NCBI GenBank assembly: GCA_043553855.1
Contig: CP121336.1
Coordinates: 3,224,001-3,288,000, forward strand
Reading direction: 5' to 3'
Source of the DNA: JAUIAS01 sp030425395
GTDB lineage: Bacteria > Pseudomonadota > Alphaproteobacteria > Rhodobacterales > Rhodobacteraceae
DNA length: 64,000 nt
In this document: piece by piece, positions 9,374 through 17,766 of the stretch
Layout of the letters: each line of letters begins with the position of its first letter
Numbering within the stretch: position 1 is the first letter of the stretch
The notes under the pieces: generated by a model
Databases searched by the model: none
What the model was told of the DNA's origin: nothing
The model's input: the letters and a program-made list of their open reading frames with translations, nothing else
Program-made: the position numbers and the translations under genes

Positions 9374-10161
9374 GCGCGTGATGTCCCCGTCTTGGATATC
9401 TCGCCAGTGCCAAGATAGGCTTCGATCACGGCGGGATGCGATTGAACTTCGGCGGCGGTGCCGGTGGCCAGCTCCTTGCCATCCGACAAGGCCATCACCC
9501 GGTTCGACACGGCGGACACAAGACCCATGTCATGTTCCACCATCATCACCGAAATGCCCATCTGCGTCTGGATATCCTCGATCCAGAAGGCCATGTCCTG
9601 GGTTTCCTCGACCGACAGTCCCGAGGCGGGTTCGTCCAGCAGCAACAGCTTGGGTTCCGACGCAAGCGCCCGGCCCAATTCGACCACCTTACGCACCCCG
9701 TAAGGCAGCCCGCCGATCATCTTGTCGCGGTAATGTTGCAGGTTGAGGAAATCAATCACCTGCTCCACGGCTTCGCGATGGCGGCGTTCTTCGCTGTGGG
9801 CCTTGGGTGAAAACACGATATTGGACAATACCCCGGTTCGGCGGTGCCGGTGACGGCCCACCAGAAGGTTTTGCAAAACCGTGGCCTGTTCGAACAATTC
9901 GATATTCTGAAAGGTCCGCGCGATGCCGAAGCTGGGGACCTGATCGGCGGTGTGTCCCAGAAGATCGTGGCCGTCAAAGGTAATGCGGCCTTCGGCTGGG
10001 TCATAGAACCGTGAGATCAGGTTGAAGACGGTCGATTTGCCCGCCCCGTTGGGACCAACAAGCGCGAAAACCTCTCCTTCCTCGACTCTCAGTGACACGT
10101 TGTCCACCGCCACCAGTCCGCCAAAACGCAGCGTGACGTTTTCGATTTCAAGCAAGCTCAT
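9370..10161 (-). CDS. livG: HAAT-type ABC transporter ATP-binding protein LivG
   Basis: Second ATPase subunit, 263 residues. Walker A (GPNGAGKST) is near 37-45, and the insertion typical of LivG (RTFQNIELFEQATVLQNLLVGRH) follows. The expected ABC signature is degenerate: the segment reads GLPYGVRKVVELGRAL, with PYG where LSGGQ is usual, as is common in LivG-like proteins. Walker B is LLLLDEPASGLS and the H-loop MVEHDM. It overlaps livM upstream and livF downstream by ATGA, placing it firmly in the operon. Confidence 0.92.
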   Translation of the reverse strand: MSLLEIENVTLRFGGLVAVDNVSLRVEEGEVFALVGPNGAGKSTVFNLISRFYDPAEGRITFDGHDLLGHTADQVPSFGIARTFQNIELFEQATVLQNLLVGRHRHRRTGVLSNIVFSPKAHSEERRHREAVEQVIDFLNLQHYRDKMIGGLPYGVRKVVELGRALASEPKLLLLDEPASGLSVEETQDMAFWIEDIQTQMGISVMMVEHDMGLVSAVSNRVMALSDGKELATGTAAEVQSHPAVIEAYLGTGEISKTGTSRA

Positions 10162-11264
10162 TGCACACGATCCGTCTTGAGATAGGATTTCTGACGCTTG
10201 AACATATCCTTGCGGTAGAACGGGAACAGTTCAAAGTAGGTCCGGATTTTCAACCAGCGTCCATAAAGTCCCATGGGTTCAAACAGGATGAACCCAACCA
10301 GGATCAGCGCGAACAACGCGCTTTCCAGACCGGGGATGTTGATGTTGATATCAAAGGTGGACGCCAAAAAGGATCGTCCGTTGGCGATTGCCACCGGGAT
10401 GATGCCCACCACGATGGCCCCGAAAAACGCGCCGTGGATGAACCCCAATCCGCCGATCACGATCATCAGCAGCAAGGTGATCGACATCACCAGATCAAAG
10501 GTTTCGTTGGTCACGTACCCGGCCGAATGGCCAAACAGAGCCCCCGCCAGACCGGCGGCGGTGGCCGACAGGAAAAACGATGTCGCCTTGGTCCGGGTCA
10601 GGTTGATCCCCATCGCGCGGGCCGAAATCTCGCTGTCGCGTATTGCGGTAAAGCTGCGCCCGGTCGGCGTGCGCAGCAGGTTGCGATAGAACCACACCAG
10701 AAGGATCGCCACGAACAGCACAAGGTAATAGAACTTGTATGGCGTGGAATAACGGTTCACCTCCATGCCAAAGATATTGATGTCCGGCACCGCAGCACCG
10801 GCGATGCCGCCGGTCCAGGGTTCCGCCATCACCACAAAGTCGCTGGTCAGGATCGACATCGCCAACGTCGCCAGTGCCAGATACACACCGTGCAGACGCA
10901 GAACCGGCAGGGCGATGATCGTGCCCAGCAGCCCCGCGATAAGACCGGACAAGGGAAAGGCGATGATCCACGGGATACCCGCGCCCAGCAGGTTGATATT
11001 AAGGTAACATCCCAGCGCCATGAACGTCGCGTGGCCCAGGCTGGGCAGGCCTGTGTGGCCGGTCAGCAGCATCAGCCCCATGCCCGCGATGGCAAGGATC
11101 AGAACCCCGGTGATTTCCCCCAGAAGGTAAGCATCGCCGATGGCGACAAAATAGAGCGGCGTGGCCAGAACCAACAAAAGCAGCAGGAAATACCACACAG
11201 CCTGTGCGCGGTGTTTGAAAAGCCGGATATCCGCATCATAGGATGTCTTGAATACAAAGCGCAT
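10158..11264 (-). CDS. livM: HAAT-type ABC transporter permease LivM
   Basis: Inner-membrane permease of 368 residues with about nine to ten hydrophobic segments. The family pattern is clear: GQ/H-T-G-LPSLGHATFMALG near the N-terminal third and a central RSFTAIRDSEISARAMGINLTRTKATSFFLSATAAGLAGAL coupling region that contacts the ATPases. ATG 11264 with an AAGGTG site is chosen; an upstream in-frame start at 11303 would lie inside livH. It partners with LivH to form the channel. Gene order livH-livM-livG-livF is canonical. Confidence 0.92.
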   Translation of the reverse strand: MRFVFKTSYDADIRLFKHRAQAVWYFLLLLLVLATPLYFVAIGDAYLLGEITGVLILAIAGMGLMLLTGHTGLPSLGHATFMALGCYLNINLLGAGIPWIIAFPLSGLIAGLLGTIIALPVLRLHGVYLALATLAMSILTSDFVVMAEPWTGGIAGAAVPDINIFGMEVNRYSTPYKFYYLVLFVAILLVWFYRNLLRTPTGRSFTAIRDSEISARAMGINLTRTKATSFFLSATAAGLAGALFGHSAGYVTNETFDLVMSITLLLMIVIGGLGFIHGAFFGAIVVGIIPVAIANGRSFLASTFDININIPGLESALFALILVGFILFEPMGLYGRWLKIRTYFELFPFYRKDMFKRQKSYLKTDRVQ

Positions 11265-11265
11265 C

Positions 11266-12141
11266 TTACACCTTCTTTCGCTGGGTCTGAGAGAAGATAC
11301 CACCGGGGCGGAAGATGAGGATCAGCAACAGGATCGCGTAAGGCGCGATCTGGCTGATGCCAGCCGGGCCGTAGCGTGACGCCAGCGGTTCCACCAGCCC
11401 GATGATGATCCCACCCAAAAGCGCGCCGGGAAGCGATCCGAACCCGCCAATGGCGGCCGCCGCGAAGGCCTTGATGCCCAGCAGGCCGGTTGATGGATCA
11501 ATCGCCCCCTTCGAGGCAAACAAGATGCCCGCCACCGCGGCCACCATCCCCGACAGACCCCAGACAAGGCTATGAATCCGCTTGACCGGGATGCCCATGT
11601 AATAGGCCGCCAATTGGTTCTGTGAGGCCGCCTGCATGGCCAGCCCGATGCGGCTTTTGGAAAAGAACAGATAAAACAACAGCGTCAATGCGGCGGTGAC
11701 CACCACGATCATCACTTCGTTCACACCAAGGACAAGCCCGCCCGCGCGCACCTCCTGACCCGCGAAGGGGGTCTCGAGCGATGTGGGTTCGTGGCTCCAG
11801 ATGGTTCCGGCGATAAACCGGATGATAAAGCCCATGGCGATGGTCAGAATGACAATGGATGTCTGCGACTGGCCGAACATGTGGCGCAGGATGCCCCAGT
11901 TGAATGCATATCCGAACGCGCCCATCACCAGAATGGACAAAGGCACGGCCAGCATGAAATCCAGCCCCATGTAATCCTGATTGGTAAAGCCGATACAGAC
12001 AAAGGCCCCCAGCATCATGAAATCACCTTGGGCAAAATTCACCGCCTCGGTGGCCTTGTAAATGAGCACAAATCCCAAAGCGATGAGCCCATAGACACAC
12101 CCGTTGGCAAGACCGCTCAGAATAAGTTGAAGAAAATCCAT
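11266..12141 (-). CDS. livH: HAAT-type ABC transporter permease LivH
   Basis: First gene of the transporter operon; 291 residues, hydrophobic throughout. It begins MDFLQLILSGLANGCVYGLIALGFVLIYKATEAVNFAQGDFMMLGA, the standard LivH start, and has the loop GLALGIKAFAAAAIGGFGSLPGALLGG-like segment in the second half. ATG 12141 follows an AGAGGGG site; an in-frame ATG seven codons earlier lacks one. The promoter should lie in the 200 bp between here and the tRNA-Gly gene, but I could not fix it. Confidence 0.92.
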   Translation of the reverse strand: MDFLQLILSGLANGCVYGLIALGFVLIYKATEAVNFAQGDFMMLGAFVCIGFTNQDYMGLDFMLAVPLSILVMGAFGYAFNWGILRHMFGQSQTSIVILTIAMGFIIRFIAGTIWSHEPTSLETPFAGQEVRAGGLVLGVNEVMIVVVTAALTLLFYLFFSKSRIGLAMQAASQNQLAAYYMGIPVKRIHSLVWGLSGMVAAVAGILFASKGAIDPSTGLLGIKAFAAAAIGGFGSLPGALLGGIIIGLVEPLASRYGPAGISQIAPYAILLLILIFRPGGIFSQTQRKKV

Positions 12142-12340
12142 GATGCCCCTCTGAAAGACCAATCACGCGAAGTGATGGCAGTGACGGGGACTCATAACAA
12201 CGTTTTTGTGCCAAACTGTCGCAGCGTCAATCCTCCCCCATGGCAAAGCTAAACCGGGAAGGGGTGATATCAAGACCCTGCACCTATCCGTGCTGCAAAG
12301 CGCGTTGGCGGGGTTCGAGACGCAAGCTAAAGGGGAAATT

Positions 12341-12414
12341 TGGAGCGGGTGAAGGGAATCGAACCCTCGTCGTTAGCTTGGGAAGCTACTGCTCTACCAT
12401 TGAGCTACACCCGC
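12341..12414 (-). tRNA. tRNA-Gly (anticodon CCC)
   Basis: On the minus strand the sequence folds as a cloverleaf: acceptor GCGGGTG pairs with CACCCGC, D-arm GCTC/GAGC, anticodon stem GTAGC with loop TTCCCAA (anticodon CCC at 12380-12382), a 4-nt variable loop and T-arm GAGGG-TTCGATT-CCCTT. Discriminator T is followed by an encoded CCA (12341-12343). The outermost anticodon-stem pair is a mismatch. A restriction-modification pair lies immediately upstream of its 5' end. Confidence 0.93.
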
Positions 12415-12467
12415 CGCGTCGATGTGAATACTGGTTCGGCGGGGGCTTCGCAAGGTGCCAATTGGGG

Positions 12468-13184
12468 TCAGTCGTCGTGATCTTCGGCACCGCCCACCGA
12501 TGCCGCACCCCCCAGAGCCGTGTAGCGCCGTTCGGCAAGCCATTGCAGGCGCTTGGCCTGCACCAGAAGCACCCGGCGCAACCCGCCCTGCACCTTGCGT
12601 TCGGAAATCACCTGCGCCAGCCTTGACAGGATCAGCGATCGGCGCGCGATGCGGAAATCGGGGTGTGACCGGATTGCATGGACCGCGTCGGACACAAGGC
12701 ACACGCGCAGCGATGGTGGCTTGATTACGGTCACTGTGGGGGCGGGCGGGTCCTTTTCGTTGAGAACGGCCTTGAACCTGCTGCCCGCGATGGCCTCTTG
12801 GTAAACGAGGTCTTCCAGCGCATCCAGATGGGCTTTGGCGGCTGGATCGGTGGCGCTTGTGTTCTGGAACTGTGGCAGGGGCCAAACTTCGATCTCGTAT
12901 ACTTCAAAGGGGTCCAGCACCGACATTGCCACGGCATCCGTGCGCTGGTTGGTCAGGTGGCGGCGAATCCGCGTGCTGACTTTTTCCTTGGTCTGGCCCA
13001 CGTAGATGGGTTCGCCGTCATAGTCGAAAAACGCATAGACGCCCCATTTGAACGCCCCGATCGCCCGTGGCGTGCCGCTGGTGGTGTCGTCGAATTTTCG
13101 CGCCAGAAACCCGGCCAGATTGGCGCGAAGGTCCTCTGTCTCGAACGGCGGGAAATTCGTGTCGTCGGGGTTACGCATGTTCAT
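12468..13184 (-). CDS. GIY-YIG endonuclease, probable restriction enzyme
   Basis: A 238-residue protein with a GIY-YIG nuclease core: GVY at 48-50, IYVGQT at 60-65, then the arginine-rich helix STRIRRHL at 70-77 that normally holds the catalytic arginine and histidine, and a downstream ALEDLVYQEA helix offering the metal-binding glutamate (residue 124 or 130). The N-terminal 45 residues and the C-terminal third have no motif I recognise and may read the DNA sequence. It begins 18 bp after a C5-cytosine methyltransferase gene on the same strand, so a type II restriction enzyme paired with that methylase is the best reading. A structural or repair role (UvrC-like, Slx-like) fits less well. ATG 13184 is used; ATG 13178 is also possible. 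Confidence 0.75.
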   Translation of the reverse strand: MNMRNPDDTNFPPFETEDLRANLAGFLARKFDDTTSGTPRAIGAFKWGVYAFFDYDGEPIYVGQTKEKVSTRIRRHLTNQRTDAVAMSVLDPFEVYEIEVWPLPQFQNTSATDPAAKAHLDALEDLVYQEAIAGSRFKAVLNEKDPPAPTVTVIKPPSLRVCLVSDAVHAIRSHPDFRIARRSLILSRLAQVISERKVQGGLRRVLLVQAKRLQWLAERRYTALGGAASVGGAEDHDD

Positions 13185-13202
13185 GGCCCGACACAGCTTT
13201 CA

Positions 13203-14348
13203 TCACGCCACAAGCGAAAGCCTGTTGCGCCGCAGAACTGGCTCAAAGATTGTCTCTGCCAGATGCCGGACCACCGGCACCGCAACCCCGTCACCGGCCA
13301 GCTTGTAGGCTTCGTTATATCGGGTGGGCAGGATATAGGTATCCGGCAGCCCCATCAAAGCCGCCGCCTCGCGCGTGGACAACAGGCGCGACCGCACGTT
13401 CTGGCCGTCCACGACCATGATGGTCTGACGGCTGGAACCGCCCGCGGGTGTGCGAAGGCACCCGGCGATTTGATCAAAGCGGACCTCTGCGCGTTGCCGC
13501 TTGATCCCATCCGGGCCAGTGCGCGTGCGCCGGTAGATGGTGCCCACGACCCGCTCCCCCGTTTGTCGGGCGGCGTCGACCTTCTTGCGGTTCACATCGG
13601 TCATCATGTCGAGAAGGTATTGCGTTTCGGCCGGTGTGTGCCACGTCACGCCCGTTGGTTCATCCTCGATCAATGCGGCAAGGCTGGTGTTGCGCGCAGG
13701 CGGCGTGGGCAGGTGCCACCAGCACCACCGCGATGCGGCCGCACGGGACAACAGGGTGCAGCCTTCGACCAACGCGGGCGGGTGCCACATTGCGCTGGGG
13801 CCGTCGGCGGTGGTGTTCTCGGGGATCACCTGATCGTCGCGGATGCCGATCATGAAAAACCGTGGCCGCGATTGGGGCAGGAAATGCACCGCGTCCACAA
13901 CCACCGCGCCAAACCGGTATCCCAGACCGGAAAACGCCGCCGCCAGCGTGGCGAAATCCCGGCCTCCGTTACTGGTGATCGCGCCATAGACATTTTCCAG
14001 CGCGATGATCTTTGGTCCGCGCCCATCCGCATGCAGCGCACGCATCAGTTTCCAGAACGGTTTGAACATTCCGCTGCGCTTGCCTGCAAGCCCGGCACCG
14101 TTGCCTGCGAGGGACAGATCCTGACAGGGAAACGACGCCCAGACCAGATCGGGTGCGCCGGGCAATTCATTCAAGGTGACCTGCGCCACGTCCTTGAGCA
14201 AAAGCGCGTCGCCGCCGTGGTGGTTGGCGCGGTAACTTGCGGCTTTCTTGGCGTCGATATCATTGGCAAACAGGCACGTCCAATCCGCACCAAGGCCAAA
14301 CCCGGCCATGCCACCACCCGCAAAGAAATCATAGTATGTGTGCGCCAT
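13203..14348 (-). CDS. DNA (cytosine-5) methyltransferase
   Basis: Transfers methyl groups to C5 of cytosine in a specific DNA site. In the 381-residue product, the SAM-binding start (YDFFAGGGMAGFGLG, residues 6-20), motif IV with the catalytic cysteine (FPCQ, Cys75), motif VI (ENV, 118-120) and motif VIII (QSRPR, 159-163) are all intact. The target-recognition region is followed by motif IX (RLLSTREAAALMGLP) and motif X (GDGVAVPVVRHLAETI). ATG 14348 has a strong GGAGGG site; the frame is open further upstream but without signals. With the GIY-YIG gene behind it this forms a methylase-first restriction-modification operon. The recognition site cannot be read from the protein. Confidence 0.92.
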   Translation of the reverse strand: MAHTYYDFFAGGGMAGFGLGADWTCLFANDIDAKKAASYRANHHGGDALLLKDVAQVTLNELPGAPDLVWASFPCQDLSLAGNGAGLAGKRSGMFKPFWKLMRALHADGRGPKIIALENVYGAITSNGGRDFATLAAAFSGLGYRFGAVVVDAVHFLPQSRPRFFMIGIRDDQVIPENTTADGPSAMWHPPALVEGCTLLSRAAASRWCWWHLPTPPARNTSLAALIEDEPTGVTWHTPAETQYLLDMMTDVNRKKVDAARQTGERVVGTIYRRTRTGPDGIKRQRAEVRFDQIAGCLRTPAGGSSRQTIMVVDGQNVRSRLLSTREAAALMGLPDTYILPTRYNEAYKLAGDGVAVPVVRHLAETIFEPVLRRNRLSLVA

Positions 14349-14555
14349 GGTCCCTCCGTCGCCGGATGTTGAGTATCGCAAGCGGATATCGCTTGTCCAA
14401 GGGTTACGGTTCGTGCTGGTGAGAAAGTGGCGCAAATCGCCGCGCGAGGCAAGAACAAAACTGGAACCTGAGGGCGGCAGCGTGGACGCGTGGCACCGCA
14501 AGTGACACCGTTTCTTGGGGATGGCCGCAACGGGTCAGGGCGAAGGGGTCTTGTG

Positions 14556-14724
14556 ATGACGGATGGGGATTTTGCGCGGCTGGTGGCCTTGCATCAGGGC
14601 AACGAAAGACAAGGTCCGGGTGGCGACACTGATCCCCGCCAGAGAAGAAGGCGAGATTGCCCTGTATGAGCGGTACAGGAAATACGTGAGTAATGGCTTT
14701 TATGCCGCTGATTTATTTGAGTAA
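14556..14724 (+). pseudogene. Remnant of a class I SAM methyltransferase-like gene (internal deletion)
   Basis: An ATG at 14556 opens MTDGDFARLVALHQGNERQGPG, which resembles the first residues of a common class I methyltransferase family (LHxGxxRQGPG). About 60 bp later, in a different frame, the DNA reads IPAREEGEIALYERYRKY and ends at TAA 14722-14724, which resembles the last residues of the same type of protein. The body of roughly 200 residues and the SAM-binding motifs are missing, so the gene appears to have lost its middle. The rest of the 397-bp gap (14349-14745) between the methylase and the next gene shows nothing else. The family identification rests on two short segments and is tentative. 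Confidence 0.4.
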
Positions 14725-14745
14725 TTCCTTTATGGTTCCGTCGGC

Positions 14746-15609
14746 TCAGGCGCGTGCTGTGATCATGTGAATCTTTGCCGGGATGCCGGGGGTGTCGTCG
14801 CTGTAGAAAGGGGTGATCCGGGTCAGGATTTCGGCTTGGATCGCGGTCAGATCGTCCGGGGTGCCGCCGAACATTTCCATGATCCCGGTCACGGGACCAA
14901 TATCTGCCATCATGGCGGCGATATGCTTCGGGTCCATGTCCCCGGCCAAGCGGAAATCCTGTGTTTCCACTGCAACATCGGTCAGGCCCGCCTGCGTCAG
15001 GATATCGGCCACGCGATGGGCGTCATGAAACGCGAACGGGCCGGGTGCCGATCGGTCTGCGGGCGGCGGGCGGCCAAGCCGTTCGGCGGCGGTATGGTGG
15101 GGCAGGGTGAACCACGGGTTGCCCGCAGGTGGCCCCCAAGCGGCCATTGCCAGCGCGGCACCGGGGCGCAGGGCGGCGGCGATGTTTGAGAAGGCCGCGA
15201 CCGGATCGGCAAAGAACATCACCCCGAACCGCGAAATCACATGGCTGAACGGGCCATGCGCGGTCAAGTCATAGGTTTGCACGTCGGCCTCGACATACCG
15301 CACGGGCGCTTGGCCTGCACGGGTGCGTGCCTCATCCAGCAACGGCCCCGAGATATCGACGCCCGTGACCTGAACGTCTTGCGCGCATTGTGCAGCCAGC
15401 AAGCAACCCGTGCCACCGCCACAGCCAATATCCAGCACGCGCGCCCCGTCCGTGATGCCGGCCCGTGCCAAGGTTGCCGCAAGCACCGAGGCAAAGGCGC
15501 GATCCAGATCATCCTGACGGGCAATCCATTTCGTGGCCAGCCGGTTGGACCACGCGTCACGCTGATCGGCGTTCGGGTCGCTGCCGTCACTGTTGCCGGT
15601 GCCGGTCAT
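14746..15609 (-). CDS. Class I SAM-dependent methyltransferase
   Basis: A 287-residue methyltransferase of the Methyltransf_11/25 type. Motif I VLDIGCGGGTG lies near residues 58-68, the acidic GVDIS loop near 84 and VRYVEADVQ near 103; the post-motif region SRFGVMFFADPVAAFSNIAAALRPGA is typical. The C-terminal 100 residues are probably the substrate cap. The start overlaps the stop of the ASKHA gene (ATGA), so the two are coupled. The acceptor is unknown; its partnership with a corrinoid-activator-like gene is suggestive but not proof of a shared pathway. Confidence 0.85.
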   Translation of the reverse strand: MTGTGNSDGSDPNADQRDAWSNRLATKWIARQDDLDRAFASVLAATLARAGITDGARVLDIGCGGGTGCLLAAQCAQDVQVTGVDISGPLLDEARTRAGQAPVRYVEADVQTYDLTAHGPFSHVISRFGVMFFADPVAAFSNIAAALRPGAALAMAAWGPPAGNPWFTLPHHTAAERLGRPPPADRSAPGPFAFHDAHRVADILTQAGLTDVAVETQDFRLAGDMDPKHIAAMMADIGPVTGIMEMFGGTPDDLTAIQAEILTRITPFYSDDTPGIPAKIHMITARA

Positions 15610-17654
15610 CCCCGACGTCTCCGCTTGCGCCCGCCTTCGCCATCTGCTCCACGACCACCGGTGTTGAAGCTGACCGGCGGCAACGTGACGATCTTGGCCA
15701 GTTCGGGGAACGGATCGGTTTTGTGCGGGATTGCGTTCGCGGCCACGAAATGTTCCTGAAAGCGCGGCTCAATCGCGGTTTCCACCTTGGTGATTTCGCC
15801 CACTACGCGTTCGATCTCGACCCGTGCTGCGACGTTGCAGAGCGCGATCCGTGCGCCCGTTCCCGCCGCGTTGCCCGCGCTTGACACCTTGTCCAACGGC
15901 GCGTCCGGGATCATGCCCAGAACCATGGCGTGCTTGGCGCTGATATGGGCACCAAAGGCCCCGGCCAGAACCACGCGGTCCACCTTGTCCACGTGCATTT
16001 CATCCATCAACAGGCGCGCGCCAGCATAAAGCGCGGATTTGGCCAGTTGGATCGCCCGGATGTCGCCCTGGGTGACGGTGATCCGCGGGCCACCCGTCGC
16101 GGTGGCGTCATGAATGACATAGGCGTGGGTGCGGCCCTCGGGCACACAACGCGGCGTGCCTGTTTGTTCGGCAGAACCGATCAGGCCGCTGTCATCCAGC
16201 AGCCCTGCAATGCGCAATTCGGCGACCGCCTCGATGATGCCGGACCCGCAGATGCCTGTAATTCCGCTCCCGGCGGTTGCCGCGTCAAAGCCTTCCTCGT
16301 CCGACCACAGGTCACTTCCGATCACGCGAAAGCGCGGCTCCTTGGTGGCGGGATCGATCTCAATGCGTTCGATGGCACCGGGGGCCGCGCGTTGTCCCGA
16401 GGAAATCTGCGCCCCCTCAAAGGCCGGACCGGTCGGCGAGGAACAGGCCAGAACCCGTTCTCGGTTGCCAAGCAGAATTTCAGCGTTGGTGCCCACATCC
16501 ACGATCAACACCAGATCATCGGATTTGCCCGGTTCTTCGGACAGGGCCACCGCGGCCGCATCCGCCCCCACATGGCCCGCGATACAGGGCAGAACATAGA
16601 TGCGCGATGCCGCGGGCAGGGCGTTCAACCCAAGTTCCGCCGCACTGAGAGACATGCTGTCCGAAGTGGCAAGCGCAAACGGTGCCTGCCCAAGTTCAAC
16701 CGGGTCGATCCCCATCAGCAGGTGATGCATCACCGGATTGCACACGAACACGGTTTCAAGGATCAGCGACGGATCTATCCCGCCCTCCTTGGCAATGTCG
16801 ATGACCAGCGCGTCGATGGCCTCACGCACTGCGCTGGTCATCTCGGCGTCGCCGCCCTTGTTCATCATCGCATAGGACACCCGGCTCATCAGGTCTTCGC
16901 CAAAGCGGATCTGCGGGTTCATGATACCCGAAGAGGCCACAACTGCGCCGGTGTCCAGATCGGTCAGGTGGGCGGCGATCGTGGTCGATCCCAGGTCGAT
17001 GGCAAGCCCGAAGAGCCCGTCTTCGTGCAGGCCGGGCCAGATCGCCACAAGGCGCGGTTTGTCGTCTGTGTGCGATTTGTGCAGCGCAACCGTCACCTTC
17101 CACGCGCCTTTGCGCAGCGCAGGCTGCAACCGGCCCAGAACCGGAAAGGCAGAGGTTATGGCCGGGATATCCCACTGTTCACGCAGCGCCCGAGCGATCC
17201 TCTCCAGATCGCCGGTCGGTTCGTGCATGTCGGGTTCCTGCACTTCGATGTAATAGAGCCGTGTTGCCGGATCCATCGCGATGGCGCGGGCGCTGGCGGC
17301 TTTGCGCACCACCTGCCTGTGCACCTGGCTTTCTGGAGGGACGTCGATCACGACGTCGCCCTGCACCGTGGCCTGACACCCAAGGCGGCGGCCTTCCTTG
17401 AGGCCGCGCTTGGATTTATAGCGTTCCTCAACGGCGTTCCATTCCGACAGGGCACCGTCCTGCACGGTGACACCATGTTTCGAAAACTCGCCATAGGACG
17501 GGGTGATCTGGCATTTCGAACAGATACCGCGCCCACCACAGACTGAATCCAGATCAACGCCCAGTTGGCGGGCGGCGGTCAGGATAGGGGTGCCCACGGC
17601 AAAGCGGCCGCGTTTGCCCGAAGGCGTAAAGACGACAAGGGGATCGGTGCTCAT
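15606..17654 (-). CDS. Ferredoxin/ASKHA-domain reductive activator (DUF4445, RACE-type)
   Basis: A 682-residue two-part protein. The N-terminus is a plant-type [2Fe-2S] ferredoxin domain with Cys39, Cys45, Cys48 and Cys93 (pattern CGGRGIC-SKC ... LGC). From about residue 230 comes the ASKHA ATPase-like part beginning GLAIDLGSTTIAAHL, with IVDVGTNAEILLG and GSGIIEAVAEL later. Family members such as RamA reductively reactivate corrinoid methyltransferase proteins at the cost of ATP. No corrinoid protein or cobalamin methyltransferase occurs in this window, so the client must be encoded elsewhere. ATG 17654 has an AGGAG site. The C-terminal tail is glycine- and arginine-rich (GGRGADGEGGRKRRRRG), unusual for the family. 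It is the third gene of a minus-strand run. Confidence 0.87.
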   Translation of the reverse strand: MSTDPLVVFTPSGKRGRFAVGTPILTAARQLGVDLDSVCGGRGICSKCQITPSYGEFSKHGVTVQDGALSEWNAVEERYKSKRGLKEGRRLGCQATVQGDVVIDVPPESQVHRQVVRKAASARAIAMDPATRLYYIEVQEPDMHEPTGDLERIARALREQWDIPAITSAFPVLGRLQPALRKGAWKVTVALHKSHTDDKPRLVAIWPGLHEDGLFGLAIDLGSTTIAAHLTDLDTGAVVASSGIMNPQIRFGEDLMSRVSYAMMNKGGDAEMTSAVREAIDALVIDIAKEGGIDPSLILETVFVCNPVMHHLLMGIDPVELGQAPFALATSDSMSLSAAELGLNALPAASRIYVLPCIAGHVGADAAAVALSEEPGKSDDLVLIVDVGTNAEILLGNRERVLACSSPTGPAFEGAQISSGQRAAPGAIERIEIDPATKEPRFRVIGSDLWSDEEGFDAATAGSGITGICGSGIIEAVAELRIAGLLDDSGLIGSAEQTGTPRCVPEGRTHAYVIHDATATGGPRITVTQGDIRAIQLAKSALYAGARLLMDEMHVDKVDRVVLAGAFGAHISAKHAMVLGMIPDAPLDKVSSAGNAAGTGARIALCNVAARVEIERVVGEITKVETAIEPRFQEHFVAANAIPHKTDPFPELAKIVTLPPVSFNTGGRGADGEGGRKRRRRG

Positions 17655-17766
17655 GTGTGCTCCTGTAGCGCTGTTGTGGTGCAACATACGGCACCCGCGC
17701 CAAAGGGAAAGCCGCAGAGCGGCGCGCGACGTAAAGAAAACGTCAATTGTCCGATTGGCCCGGGTC

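Noticed and set aside
12678..14372. Plus-strand open frame of 564 codons opposite the restriction-modification pair
   Set aside because: Covers two genes with intact motifs on the other strand; no start signal.
15930..17546. Long plus-strand open frame (538 codons) antisense to the ASKHA gene
   Set aside because: It is a GC-rich mirror of a gene with clear domains, has no ribosome site and no recognisable motif.
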